From NCBI RefSeq assembly GCF_002902965.1, contig NZ_CP026106.1:2108001-2172000 (forward strand): a DNA stretch of 64,000 nucleotides, written 5' to 3'. Below the pieces are notes generated by a model. That model saw nothing but the letters and a program-made list of their open reading frames with translations. It was not told the origin of the DNA and did not search any database. This stretch comes from Paraburkholderia hospita (GTDB lineage: Bacteria; Pseudomonadota; Gammaproteobacteria; Burkholderiales; Burkholderiaceae). Below, one piece after another: positions 53,059 to 61,153 of this stretch (position 1 is its first letter; each line of letters begins with the position of its first letter). A program made the translations under genes and the position numbers.

Positions 53059-53825
53059 GCGATGCAGTTCATCACAGGCGCATGCGATATTTGGCTTTCG
53101 ACACGCATCACCGCCGCCGAAAACAGATAGCCTTCGTTGCGCAGCGTCTTGATGTAGCGTCCGTCGCGCACGCCGTCCTGCAGCCGCTGTCGCACGCGGC
53201 TCACGAGCAGATCGATCGAGCGGTCGAGCAGGTCGGCGTGACGGCCTTGCGTCAGGTTCAGCAACTGGTCACGCGTGAGCACGCGGTTCGGATGATCGAG
53301 GAACACTCGCAACAGCCGATACTCCGCGCCGCTCAACGCGACCACCGTGCCTTCGGGATCGAGCAGACGGCGCGCCGCCGTGTCGAGCCGCCACTCGCCG
53401 AAACGCAGCACGGTGGCCGATTCAGCGACGCGCATGCCGGGCGGCAGCATGTTCGTGCGGCGCAGGACGGCGCGAATGCGCGCCAACAGTTCGCGGATCA
53501 CAAACGGCTTGGACAAAAAGTCGTCGGCGCCCAGTTCGAGGCCGACGATGCGGTCCGCTTCGTCGTGACGCGCGGACAGCATGACGACGGGTATCGCGCG
53601 AAATTCGCCTGCGCGCAATTCGCGGCACAGCGACAGGCCGTCCGCATCCGGCAACCTCGCGTCGAGGACGATGAGATCAGGCGTGTCGCGCTCGAGCGCC
53701 GCGCGCATGTCGCGCCCGCTGGACGCGTGCGATACCCGCATGCCATTGCGTTGCAGATAGATGGCGACGAGTTCGCGGATCTCACGATCGTTATCGACGA
53801 TCAACACGTGTTCGAGCTTCTTCAT
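53055..53825 (-). CDS. OmpR/PhoB-type response regulator (paralogue 2)
   Basis: 256 residues from ATG 53825. Receiver with IVDND, Asp55 in VLDARLPDADG, VMLSARHD and Lys106 in LSKPF, then winged helix (LSGAEYRLLRVFLDHPNRVLTRDQLL and RYIKTLRNEGYLFSA). It shares most residues with 47765-48520 but has Ser-Ala in place of Thr-Glu at the switch. No cognate kinase is adjacent. It is divergent from the LysR gene, across a region with a GATACR promoter pointing toward LysR. Confidence 0.94.
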   Translation of the reverse strand: MKKLEHVLIVDNDREIRELVAIYLQRNGMRVSHASSGRDMRAALERDTPDLIVLDARLPDADGLSLCRELRAGEFRAIPVVMLSARHDEADRIVGLELGADDFLSKPFVIRELLARIRAVLRRTNMLPPGMRVAESATVLRFGEWRLDTAARRLLDPEGTVVALSGAEYRLLRVFLDHPNRVLTRDQLLNLTQGRHADLLDRSIDLLVSRVRQRLQDGVRDGRYIKTLRNEGYLFSAAVMRVESQISHAPVMNCIA

Positions 53826-53935
53826 GACTGATCCAACGACTGCGGCTACGGCACCGGCAAGGCGCGCTGCTTCCGGCTCGCACTGATGGTGCAACGTGCG
53901 GTGACAGCAGCACGGTCGTCGCCTTCGTACGCGCA

Positions 53936-54019
53936 TGTATCCGGCCCACACCCGCCGATACAAAACATTGCCTGCGAGCCACTTCACGACATGTGACGGA
54001 TACATTCCGCTGCTCAAAT
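53936..54019 (+). promoter_or_regulatory. GATACR-type promoter of LysR gene
   Basis: TGTATC (53936-53941), 15 bases, GATACA (53957), then 42 bases on GATACA at 53999-54004, exactly 9 bases, TCAAAT (54014-54019). Orientation is toward the LysR gene (leader about 140 nt); the divergent OmpR-type regulator could use the upstream half. Confidence 0.6.
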
Positions 54020-54168
54020 GAGCAACGTCGACACGCGTCACGCCGGCCACCGGGTGCGGGTTAATGTGCCGCGCATGGTGGCAGGAACGCATCGTTGACA
54101 CAACAGCAACTGTGCTCACTCCTTGTTGCACTATGGGCAACACTCGAGATTTCATGGGTCTGACAACG

Positions 54169-55098
54169 ATGCGAACAATCAATCACCAGCGCCTGAGATA
54201 TTTCTACGCGGTCCTGACGCAAGGATCGATTCGCGGCGCCGCCGACGACATGAACACGTCGCCGTCGGTCATCACGCGACAGATCCGGCTGCTCGAAGAG
54301 GAACTGGGCGTCACGCTGTTCGAGCGCGGTGCCAAAGGCGCGCGGCCGACGGAACCGGCGGCTCATCTGCTGGAGTTCTGGGAGGGGTGCCAGTCGCAGC
54401 AGGAGAGACTCGAAGACCAGTTGCATGCATTTCGCGGCCTGCGTCATGGACGGGTGCAGTTGGCTGTCAGCGAAGGTTTCGTCGATACGCTGACCGAGGA
54501 TGTGCTTGCGCCGTTCTGCGCGAAGTATCCTGCGCTGACGATCGAGATGAGCATGCTGGCTCGTGATGGCATTGTCGAAGAGGTGGCTGAAAGCCGGGCG
54601 CATATCGGGCTGGCTTATAACCCGCCGCCGCATCCGCGGCTTGAGTGTCTTGCGAGTTCGGTTCAGCGGGCGGTTTTGCTGTTGCGGCGGGAGCATCCGC
54701 TTGCGATGCGGAAGCGGGCCGCTACGATTCAGGATTTGCGGGCGTTTCCGCTGGCGTTGATGCCGCAGACGTTTGGGATCGGACACGCGGTGAAGATGCT
54801 TGAAGTTGCCGAAGGCATGCAGATCGAGCCGGCTATGACGACTAATTCGCTTGCTGTGCTTAAACGTATGGTTGCTGTGGAGAATTTTGTCACGTTGATT
54901 GGGGAGTTTGCGGCGCGGCGTGAAGTGGCAAGCGGTGAACTTACGACGGTGCCCGTCGATCATCCTGTTTTTCAGAGTACGCACGCGCGGTTGATCGTGA
55001 AGACGGGGCGTCTGCTTACGCCTGGGCCGATGGAATTGCTCAAGTGGATTCAGCGGCGGTTATCGGTGTTTGCGGTGGAAGGTGTCCACATGCACTAG
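54169..55098 (+). CDS. LysR family transcriptional regulator
   Basis: 309 residues from ATG 54169; ATG 54154 is an alternative. N-terminal helix-turn-helix [50 protein letters not shown], then the LysR effector domain ([30 protein letters not shown]). It is the likely end of the GATACR-controlled island. From about 54560 on, codons shift to G/T-ending and the top strand becomes G+T-rich toward repeat copy C. Confidence 0.93.
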   Translation: MRTINHQRLRYFYAVLTQGSIRGAADDMNTSPSVITRQIRLLEEELGVTLFERGAKGARPTEPAAHLLEFWEGCQSQQERLEDQLHAFRGLRHGRVQLAVSEGFVDTLTEDVLAPFCAKYPALTIEMSMLARDGIVEEVAESRAHIGLAYNPPPHPRLECLASSVQRAVLLLRREHPLAMRKRAATIQDLRAFPLALMPQTFGIGHAVKMLEVAEGMQIEPAMTTNSLAVLKRMVAVENFVTLIGEFAARREVASGELTTVPVDHPVFQSTHARLIVKTGRLLTPGPMELLKWIQRRLSVFAVEGVHMH

Positions 55099-55175
55099 TG
55101 GGGTTCTTGTCTGCGACTGCTGGGTGGGTTTGGTTTGGTTGCTGCGCGGGCATCTGGTTTGGTTTGCTTGTGTTT

Positions 55176-55838
55176 GCGCTGGCATCCGCGTTTTGTTAGC
55201 GTGCTTCACGCGTTGCCCCTGTGCGGGGCGGCACCTACTTTTCTTTGCCGCCGCAAAGAAAAGTAGGCAAAAGAAAGCGGCTAACACCGCCAGCTCTTGT
55301 GTTTGCCTGAGGGCCCCCAACCGGTCCTACACTTCACACGGCAGTGGCCCTGGTTGGTGCTCGTTGCCAACGCTCCGAATGAACGCCTCACCCGCTTCGA
55401 ATACCCGTACTCGGGCAAGCGGCAGCGAATCGTACGTGCCGCCCAGGTGGCAAACTGTGTGTAGGTTGTCGCGCCGTATAGCTTGGCGCTCTTACATGGA
55501 GGAACGCGTGCGCTATCGGTCCGAAGTGAGGCGTGCGAGGCACTACGGCCAACACACAGTTTGCCACCTGGGCGGCCGTGGAATATCTCGCACGGCATGC
55601 TGCAACGTGGGGGCCTGAAGCGGGTGAGGCGCTCATTCGAAGCGTTGGCAACGAACATGGGTCACGTGATTGCCGTGTGAAGCGTAAGACCGGTTGGGGG
55701 CCCTCAGGCAAGAAGAAATGTTGGCGGTGTTAGCCGCTTTCTTTTGCCTACTTTTCTTTGCGGCGGCAAAGAAAAGTAGGTGCCGCCCCGCACAGGGGCG
55801 ACGCTTGAAGCGCGAAGGCAAAGCGCGGATGCCAGCGC
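55176..55838. repeat. Palindromic repeat element, copy C (about 660 bp)
   Basis: Same orientation as copy A and closely similar to it. Inner inverted repeats at 55438-55465 and about 55549-55576 (one mismatch), 83-bp core, outer arms with the 15-bp hairpin. It lies between the 3' ends of the LysR and molybdenum-subunit genes, that is, between convergent genes. Confidence 0.9.
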
Positions 55839-55935
55839 AAACACGAGCAAACCACACCAGCGTCGGCAGACAAATCGCGGAAGCCAGCCCGCACCCACAA
55901 GCAAACCAAACCGCCCGCGCCGCGAAGGCGCCACA

Positions 55936-58170
55936 CTAAGCCCTCTCTACAAGCAAATCCTCAATCATCACCGGCAACCTCCGCACCCTGACACCCGTCG
56001 CATGATGCACGGCATCCGTAATCGCCGCCGCGACGCCAGCCAGCCCAATCTCGGCAATCCCACGCGCGCCCAGCTCGTTGAACACAGGATCGGGATAATC
56101 CAGAAACGTCACATCGAGCGCCGGCGTATCCGCATGCGAAGCGATGATGTAGTCAGCAAGATTGCTATTGATCGGCGCACCGCTTTGCGCGTCATACATC
56201 GTATGTTCGAAGAGGGCCATGCCAACACCCATCACCACAGCCCCTTCAATCTGATTGCGGCCGGCCCGCGGATTCAGAATCCGCCCCGCGTCGATCACCG
56301 TCACGATGCGGCTCACGCGCAGCCGCGCCGTCTCCGGCTGCCACGTCACTTCGGCGAAATGCGCGCCATACGAGTAGATCGAATAGTGCTTCTTCAGCGG
56401 ATCGTCGAAGCCACCCTGCGCACTGCCCTTACCTGACGCCGCGTGCATCTTCGCGGCCTGCAGGATCTGCGCAAACAGCACACCCTTCTCCACCGCATCC
56501 GCCTTGCGATACACACGTCCCGCGCCGAACGCAAGCGCGTCCTTGTCGGCACCCTTGAATGGCGACTCGTCGACAGCGACGGCCCGCGCCAACACCATGT
56601 CCGTTGCCGCACGCGCCGCCTGCAGCACGGCGGGAATCACGGAAGCCGTCGCCGCCGAGCCGCCCGATATCGGCCCGGCGGGCAGCATCGTATCGCCGAG
56701 CACGACTTCGATCCTGTCGAGCGGAATGCCCGTGTGCCCCGCGACCAGTTGCGCGAGGATCGTGTACGTGCCCGTGCCGATGTCCTGCGTGCCGCACACG
56801 ACGCGCGCCGTGCCGTCCGCGCGCAGATCGACGCTCGCCTCGGCGGAAAAACGCAGCCCCGGCCAGCCGCATGCGCCGACGCCCCAGCCGAGTGTCAGCC
56901 CGTCGCGTGTCATCGAACCGACTTCGGACGTGCGCTGCGCCCAGCCGAACTTCTCCGCGCCCGTCGTCAGACACTCAACCAAATGCCGCGACGAAAACGG
57001 CAAGCCCGTCGATTCGTCAACCTTCGGCTCGTTCCTCAAACGGAATTCGACAGGGTCGATATCGAGCTTGCGCGCCAGTTCGTTCATCGACGATTCGAGC
57101 GCGTAGAGACCCGGCACCGCGCCCGGTCCGCGCATCGCGGTCGGCGATCCAACGTTGCGCCGCACGAGACCTGAACTCACGCGCAGATTCGGCACACTGT
57201 ACAAAAACGGGGTGATCTCGCCGCAGCTTTCCTCGTAGTCGTCGGCGATCGCGGTGTGGTTCACGTAGTCGTGGCGAATCGACGTGAGCTTGCCGCCGCG
57301 ATCAGCGGAAAGACGCATACGCTGCTGCGTCGTCGGACGATGGCCGACGTTCTGGAACATCATCTTGCGGCTCACGACCAGTTTCACCGGCTGCCCCGTT
57401 TGTCGCGACGCCGCCGCCGCGAGCAGCGAGTGCGGCCACATCCACAGCTTGCCGCCGAAGCCCGAGCCGAGATAACGCGAGATCACGCGCACTTTCTCTT
57501 TCGGCAGGCCGAGCATCTGCATCAGCGTGCCCTGATGGTTCGACACAGCCTGCGTGGTCTCGTAGAACGTGTAGCCCTCGCCGTCCCACTGCGCGACAGT
57601 AGCGTGCAGTTCGATCGGATTGTGCGTTTCGACGGGCGTCACATACGTCTCGTCGAGCGTCACTTCGCTTGTGTCGAATGCGGATGCCGCATCGCCGCGC
57701 TCGCTCTGGACATGCGGCTCGCCCTTCGCTTCAAGCTCGTCGCTGACGTCGTGCGCCGTCTTTTCATAGCCGACTTTCACGGCGGCCGCGGCGTTGCTCG
57801 CCGCCTCGAATGTCTCGGCGACGACGACGGCCACATACTGGCCGTAATAGCGGATCACGTCGTCCTCGAACGGCGGGCGCGCTTCGTCGACGAAGCCCGT
57901 CTCCATCGAATTACCCGAAATGCGATAGAAGCGGCCGATGTTGCCGCGATGCAGAACCACACGCACGCCGGGCATCGCCTGCGCGGCGGCGAATTCGAGC
58001 GACGTCACTCGACCGCCCGCGATCGTCGCGCACACGGGCACCGCGTACAGCATGTCGGGCAAATCGATATCGGAGGTGTACTGCGCGCGTCCGCTCACTT
58101 TCAGCGGACCGTCGATGCGCGACTGCGGCTGCCCAATGATGGACAGCAAAGAATCGGACACAGTGGACAT
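55936..58170 (-). CDS. Molybdopterin-binding subunit of xanthine dehydrogenase-family enzyme (PaoC-like)
   Basis: 744 residues from ATG 58170 (GAGGA upstream); longer in-frame sequence is not conserved. Typical two-part aldehyde oxidase/xanthine dehydrogenase large subunit: VSGRAQYTSDIDLPDMLYA, then IGTGTYTILAQL, GSAATASVIPAVLQAA, and near the C terminus GAVVMGVGMALFEHT and GARGIAEIGLAGVAAAITDAV with the catalytic Glu segment. Three genes (2Fe-2S, FAD, Mo) form an operon in the order of PaoABC. Substrates are probably aldehydes. The last 100 codons are A/C-rich on the top strand beside repeat copy C. Confidence 0.93.
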   Translation of the reverse strand: MSTVSDSLLSIIGQPQSRIDGPLKVSGRAQYTSDIDLPDMLYAVPVCATIAGGRVTSLEFAAAQAMPGVRVVLHRGNIGRFYRISGNSMETGFVDEARPPFEDDVIRYYGQYVAVVVAETFEAASNAAAAVKVGYEKTAHDVSDELEAKGEPHVQSERGDAASAFDTSEVTLDETYVTPVETHNPIELHATVAQWDGEGYTFYETTQAVSNHQGTLMQMLGLPKEKVRVISRYLGSGFGGKLWMWPHSLLAAAASRQTGQPVKLVVSRKMMFQNVGHRPTTQQRMRLSADRGGKLTSIRHDYVNHTAIADDYEESCGEITPFLYSVPNLRVSSGLVRRNVGSPTAMRGPGAVPGLYALESSMNELARKLDIDPVEFRLRNEPKVDESTGLPFSSRHLVECLTTGAEKFGWAQRTSEVGSMTRDGLTLGWGVGACGWPGLRFSAEASVDLRADGTARVVCGTQDIGTGTYTILAQLVAGHTGIPLDRIEVVLGDTMLPAGPISGGSAATASVIPAVLQAARAATDMVLARAVAVDESPFKGADKDALAFGAGRVYRKADAVEKGVLFAQILQAAKMHAASGKGSAQGGFDDPLKKHYSIYSYGAHFAEVTWQPETARLRVSRIVTVIDAGRILNPRAGRNQIEGAVVMGVGMALFEHTMYDAQSGAPINSNLADYIIASHADTPALDVTFLDYPDPVFNELGARGIAEIGLAGVAAAITDAVHHATGVRVRRLPVMIEDLLVERA

Positions 58171-58193
58171 GGAAAGAAGTCCTCGAAAAAGTT

Positions 58194-59195
58194 TCAGACG
58201 GACTGCATGACCTGCGTCAATGCATGTATCAGGCAGCGCCTCGATAGTTCGATCTTGAAGCCGTTCTGGCTCTGCGCTTTCGCATTCGCGAGCGCGGCGT
58301 CGGCGGCGCGCGCAAAGCTCGCCGCATCGGGCACGGCGCCCGCGAGTTCGGCTTCGGCTTCGCGCGCGTGCCACGGCTTCGTGCCGACGCCGCCGAGCGC
58401 AACATGCGCGCGCGTGATACGCCCGTCGGCCACATTGACGACGACGGCCGCCGAAGCCAGCGCGAATTCATACGACGCGCGGTCGCGCAGCTTCAGATAC
58501 AGCGACCGGCTGCCCGGAATCGGAGGCAACGTGACATGTGTGACGAGATCGCCCGGTTCGAGCACGGTTTCGCGCTCCGGTGTGTCGCCCGGCAGCAGGT
58601 AGAAATCGTCGATCGGAACACTGCGCGCGCCCTTCGTCCCGTGAATCTGAACCGTCGCGCCGAGTGCCGCGAGCGCGACGTTCATATCCGACGGATTGGT
58701 TGCAATACATGCGTCGCTCGTACCGAGAATTGCCATCGTCCGGTTGAAGCCGGTGATCGCGGCGCAGCCGGAACCGGGCACGCGCTTGTTGCACGGCATC
58801 GCGGTATCGCGGAAGTAGACGCAGCGCGTGCGTTGCAGCAGGTTGCCGCCCGTCGTCGCCATGTTGCGCAGTTGCGCGGACGCGCCCGCCAGCAGCGCCT
58901 GCGACAGCACCGCATACGGCTCGTGAATCAGCGGATGCAGCGCGAGGTCGGCATTACGCACCAGCGCGCCGATACGCACGCCGCCCTCGTCGGTTATTTC
59001 GACGCGGTCAAGCGGCAAGTGGCTGATATCGACCACGCGCGCCGGTTTCTCCACATCGAGTTTCATCAGATCGAGCAGCGTCGTGCCGCCCGCGAGAAAG
59101 CGCACCTGTGCGCCCTGCTGCGCGGTCTGCGACGCGGCGCCTGCGACGATCGCGTCGCGCATGTCGTTCGCGCGCGAAAGCTGGAACAGTTCCAT
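58194..59195 (-). CDS. FAD-binding subunit of xanthine dehydrogenase-family enzyme (PaoB-like)
   Basis: 333 residues. FAD domain with FLAGGTTLLDLMKLDVEKPARVVDI and NMATTGGNLLQRTRC, then the CO-dehydrogenase flavoprotein C-terminal domain. Cys125, Cys135, Cys144 and Cys163 in the RTRCVYFRDTAMPCNK region could bind an extra 4Fe-4S cluster as in E. coli PaoB. It passes electrons from the molybdenum subunit. AGGAGG precedes its ATG; 9 bp after the 2Fe-2S gene. Confidence 0.93.
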   Translation of the reverse strand: MELFQLSRANDMRDAIVAGAASQTAQQGAQVRFLAGGTTLLDLMKLDVEKPARVVDISHLPLDRVEITDEGGVRIGALVRNADLALHPLIHEPYAVLSQALLAGASAQLRNMATTGGNLLQRTRCVYFRDTAMPCNKRVPGSGCAAITGFNRTMAILGTSDACIATNPSDMNVALAALGATVQIHGTKGARSVPIDDFYLLPGDTPERETVLEPGDLVTHVTLPPIPGSRSLYLKLRDRASYEFALASAAVVVNVADGRITRAHVALGGVGTKPWHAREAEAELAGAVPDAASFARAADAALANAKAQSQNGFKIELSRRCLIHALTQVMQSV

Positions 59196-59204
59196 CGTGG
59201 CCTC

Positions 59205-59756
59205 CTAGCGCTTGCCGCGCACGGCCTGGATGGCCGTCACGATGTTCTGATAGGCGCCGCAGCGGCACAGGTTGCCGCTCATCGCTTCGCGCACGTCGGC
59301 GTCATCGGGGCCGATCGCTTCGTCGAGCAGCGCGACGGCCGACATGATCTGGCCGGACGTACAGTAGCCGCACTGATAACTGTCGCATTCGACGAACGCG
59401 GCCTGCATCGGATGCAGCGCATCGGGCTCGCCGATGCCTTCGATGGTCGTGATCGTGTCGCCTTCGTGCGTAGCTGCGAACGACAGACACGCGTTTTCGC
59501 GGCGGCCGTTCACGTGCACCGTGCACGCGCCGCACTGGCCGTGGTCGCAGCCTTTTTTCGTGCCCGTCAGATGCAGATGCTCGCGCAACGCGTCGAGCAA
59601 GGTCGTGCGCGGATCGAGCGCGAGCGCGTACGACGTGCCGTTCACGTTCAGTTCGACGGGAATCGTGACGCTCGACGACGGCTGCACGTGTGGCGTGTCG
59701 CCAGGTGGATTGGCTTCCTGCGGAGTGACTTCGGGTCGGGCGATGGTGTGAGGCAT
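59205..59756 (-). CDS. 2Fe-2S subunit of xanthine dehydrogenase-family enzyme (PaoA-like)
   Basis: 183 residues from ATG 59756 (GGAG upstream). Two 2Fe-2S domains with ligands Cys70, Cys75, Cys78, Cys90 (KKGCDHGQCGACTV) and Cys129, Cys132, Cys164, Cys166 (QCGYC, GNLCRCGAYQN). E. coli PaoA carries a twin-arginine signal that takes the whole complex to the periplasm; here the N terminus (MPHTIARPEVTPQEANPPGD) has none, so this enzyme is probably cytoplasmic. First gene of the operon. Confidence 0.93.
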   Translation of the reverse strand: MPHTIARPEVTPQEANPPGDTPHVQPSSSVTIPVELNVNGTSYALALDPRTTLLDALREHLHLTGTKKGCDHGQCGACTVHVNGRRENACLSFAATHEGDTITTIEGIGEPDALHPMQAAFVECDSYQCGYCTSGQIMSAVALLDEAIGPDDADVREAMSGNLCRCGAYQNIVTAIQAVRGKR

Positions 59757-60126
59757 CGGGAAATCTCCATGCAGCAATCGGAAGGGGACGATCGGAAGGA
59801 AGACGGTCGAATGCCAGATGGCGCGCGTCACGATCGCGCGACGCCGTCGCCGTATCGTGGAGCACCGATGGACAAGCGAAAAGTATAGGCGCCGATCCGT
59901 GGACGCGCCGGTGGCGTGCTTCGCACCCTCCGCGTTTCAAACGCCCTGCGCTTCTGACCGTCCGAATGTCAGACCGAATCTCAAATCGATCGACAGACTG
60001 ATCAGGCGCAGCAAGCGCAATACCCGGGCCTCGCGCGCCCCGTTGCAAAAATCTGTAACCGTTACATCTGCCCCTTACAGCGCACAAATCACTCAACTCA
60101 TTCAGAATGATTTTTATTCAAGGGGC
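59757..60126. other. Divergent intergenic region with a TGTAAC-C-GTTACA palindrome
   Basis: About 370 bp between the PaoA-like gene and the outer-membrane protein gene. The palindrome at 60054-60066 is an operator-like site. AT-rich DNA at 60050-60125 probably holds the promoter of the right-hand gene. Confidence 0.5.
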
Positions 60127-61140
60127 ATGTCTTTGAACAATCTGAAGAACAACCCGCGCCACCGTCTGAAACCGTTGCTGCTGGTGGGCGCGGCCTGCGC
60201 CGCGCTGTCGGCCCGCAGCGCGTCGGCGCAGGAAATTGCCCTGTACGGCGGCTGGCTGAGAGGTGCGAGCACGAACACCTATTCATGGGCGATCGACTAT
60301 ACGGAAGGCTTTGGAAGATACGTCGCGGGCAGCATCACATGGCTGAACGAAGGCCATATGCCGGACCATCATCGCGATGGCCAGGCGGTGCAGATCTGGG
60401 GGCGTCTGCCGCTCGCGCAGAACCGTTTCGTGTTTGCGCTCGGCGTCGGACCGTATCGTTACTTCGATACGGAAGCCGCCGAACAGGGCCAGGGCTACTC
60501 GAACACACACGGCTGGGGCGGCCTGTTCAGCGCGCGGGCGACGTGGTACACGTCGCACCGCTGGACGACGAGCCTGCAGCTCAACCGCATACAGGTGTCG
60601 CGCGGACCTTCGACGACGGCCGTGCTGCTCGGCGTCGGCTATCAGCTCGACGCGCCCGACGAGCCGGGACCGCGCGCCTGGGCGCTGCCGCGTACGCATG
60701 ACGTGACGAACAACGAAGTCACGGTGATGGTCGGAGAGACCATTCTCAACAGCCTCGAATCGCAGACGTCTATAGCCGAGTCGATCGAATACCGGCGCGG
60801 GCTCACGCATTGGCTCGACGGCACGCTCGGTTATCTGCATGAAGGCGACGGCCTGAAAGCGCGCCGCGACGGCCTCACGGCACAGCTATGGCTGACGCGC
60901 GCGTTTCTCGACGATCACCTGACGCTCGGCTTCGGCGCGGGCGCGTACGCCGCGATCCATCACGGCGAGGATCCGGACGAACGCCCGACGGGCGACGGCG
61001 TGCTGTCGGGCATCGTATCGGCGTCAGCGTCGTATCGCTTCACGCAGCATTGGGCCGCGCGCGTGACGTGGAACCGCGTCGTCACGCGTTACAGCCGCGA
61101 TACGGATGTGCTGATGGGTGGTATCGGATATCGGTTCTAG
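60127..61140 (+). CDS. Outer-membrane beta-barrel-like protein, unknown function
   Basis: 337 residues from ATG 60127. Signal peptide 1-36 (cleavage after ASA). The mature protein is rich in alternating hydrophobic strands ending in aromatic residues (IALYGGWLRGA, RFVFALGVGPYRYF, ATWYTSHRWTTSLQLNRIQVS, LGVGYQL, TLGFGAGAYAAI, MGGIGYRF) and ends in Phe, the usual C-terminal signature for outer-membrane insertion. About 8 to 12 strands. No family recognised. The start is uncertain because the ribosome-like AAGGGG sits too close. Confidence 0.65.
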   Translation: MSLNNLKNNPRHRLKPLLLVGAACAALSARSASAQEIALYGGWLRGASTNTYSWAIDYTEGFGRYVAGSITWLNEGHMPDHHRDGQAVQIWGRLPLAQNRFVFALGVGPYRYFDTEAAEQGQGYSNTHGWGGLFSARATWYTSHRWTTSLQLNRIQVSRGPSTTAVLLGVGYQLDAPDEPGPRAWALPRTHDVTNNEVTVMVGETILNSLESQTSIAESIEYRRGLTHWLDGTLGYLHEGDGLKARRDGLTAQLWLTRAFLDDHLTLGFGAGAYAAIHHGEDPDERPTGDGVLSGIVSASASYRFTQHWAARVTWNRVVTRYSRDTDVLMGGIGYRF

Positions 61141-61153
61141 GCGCGGCGCGCGT

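Noticed and set aside
55060..55939. Open frames inside and beside repeat copy C
   Set aside because: Repeat-derived; no independent coding evidence.
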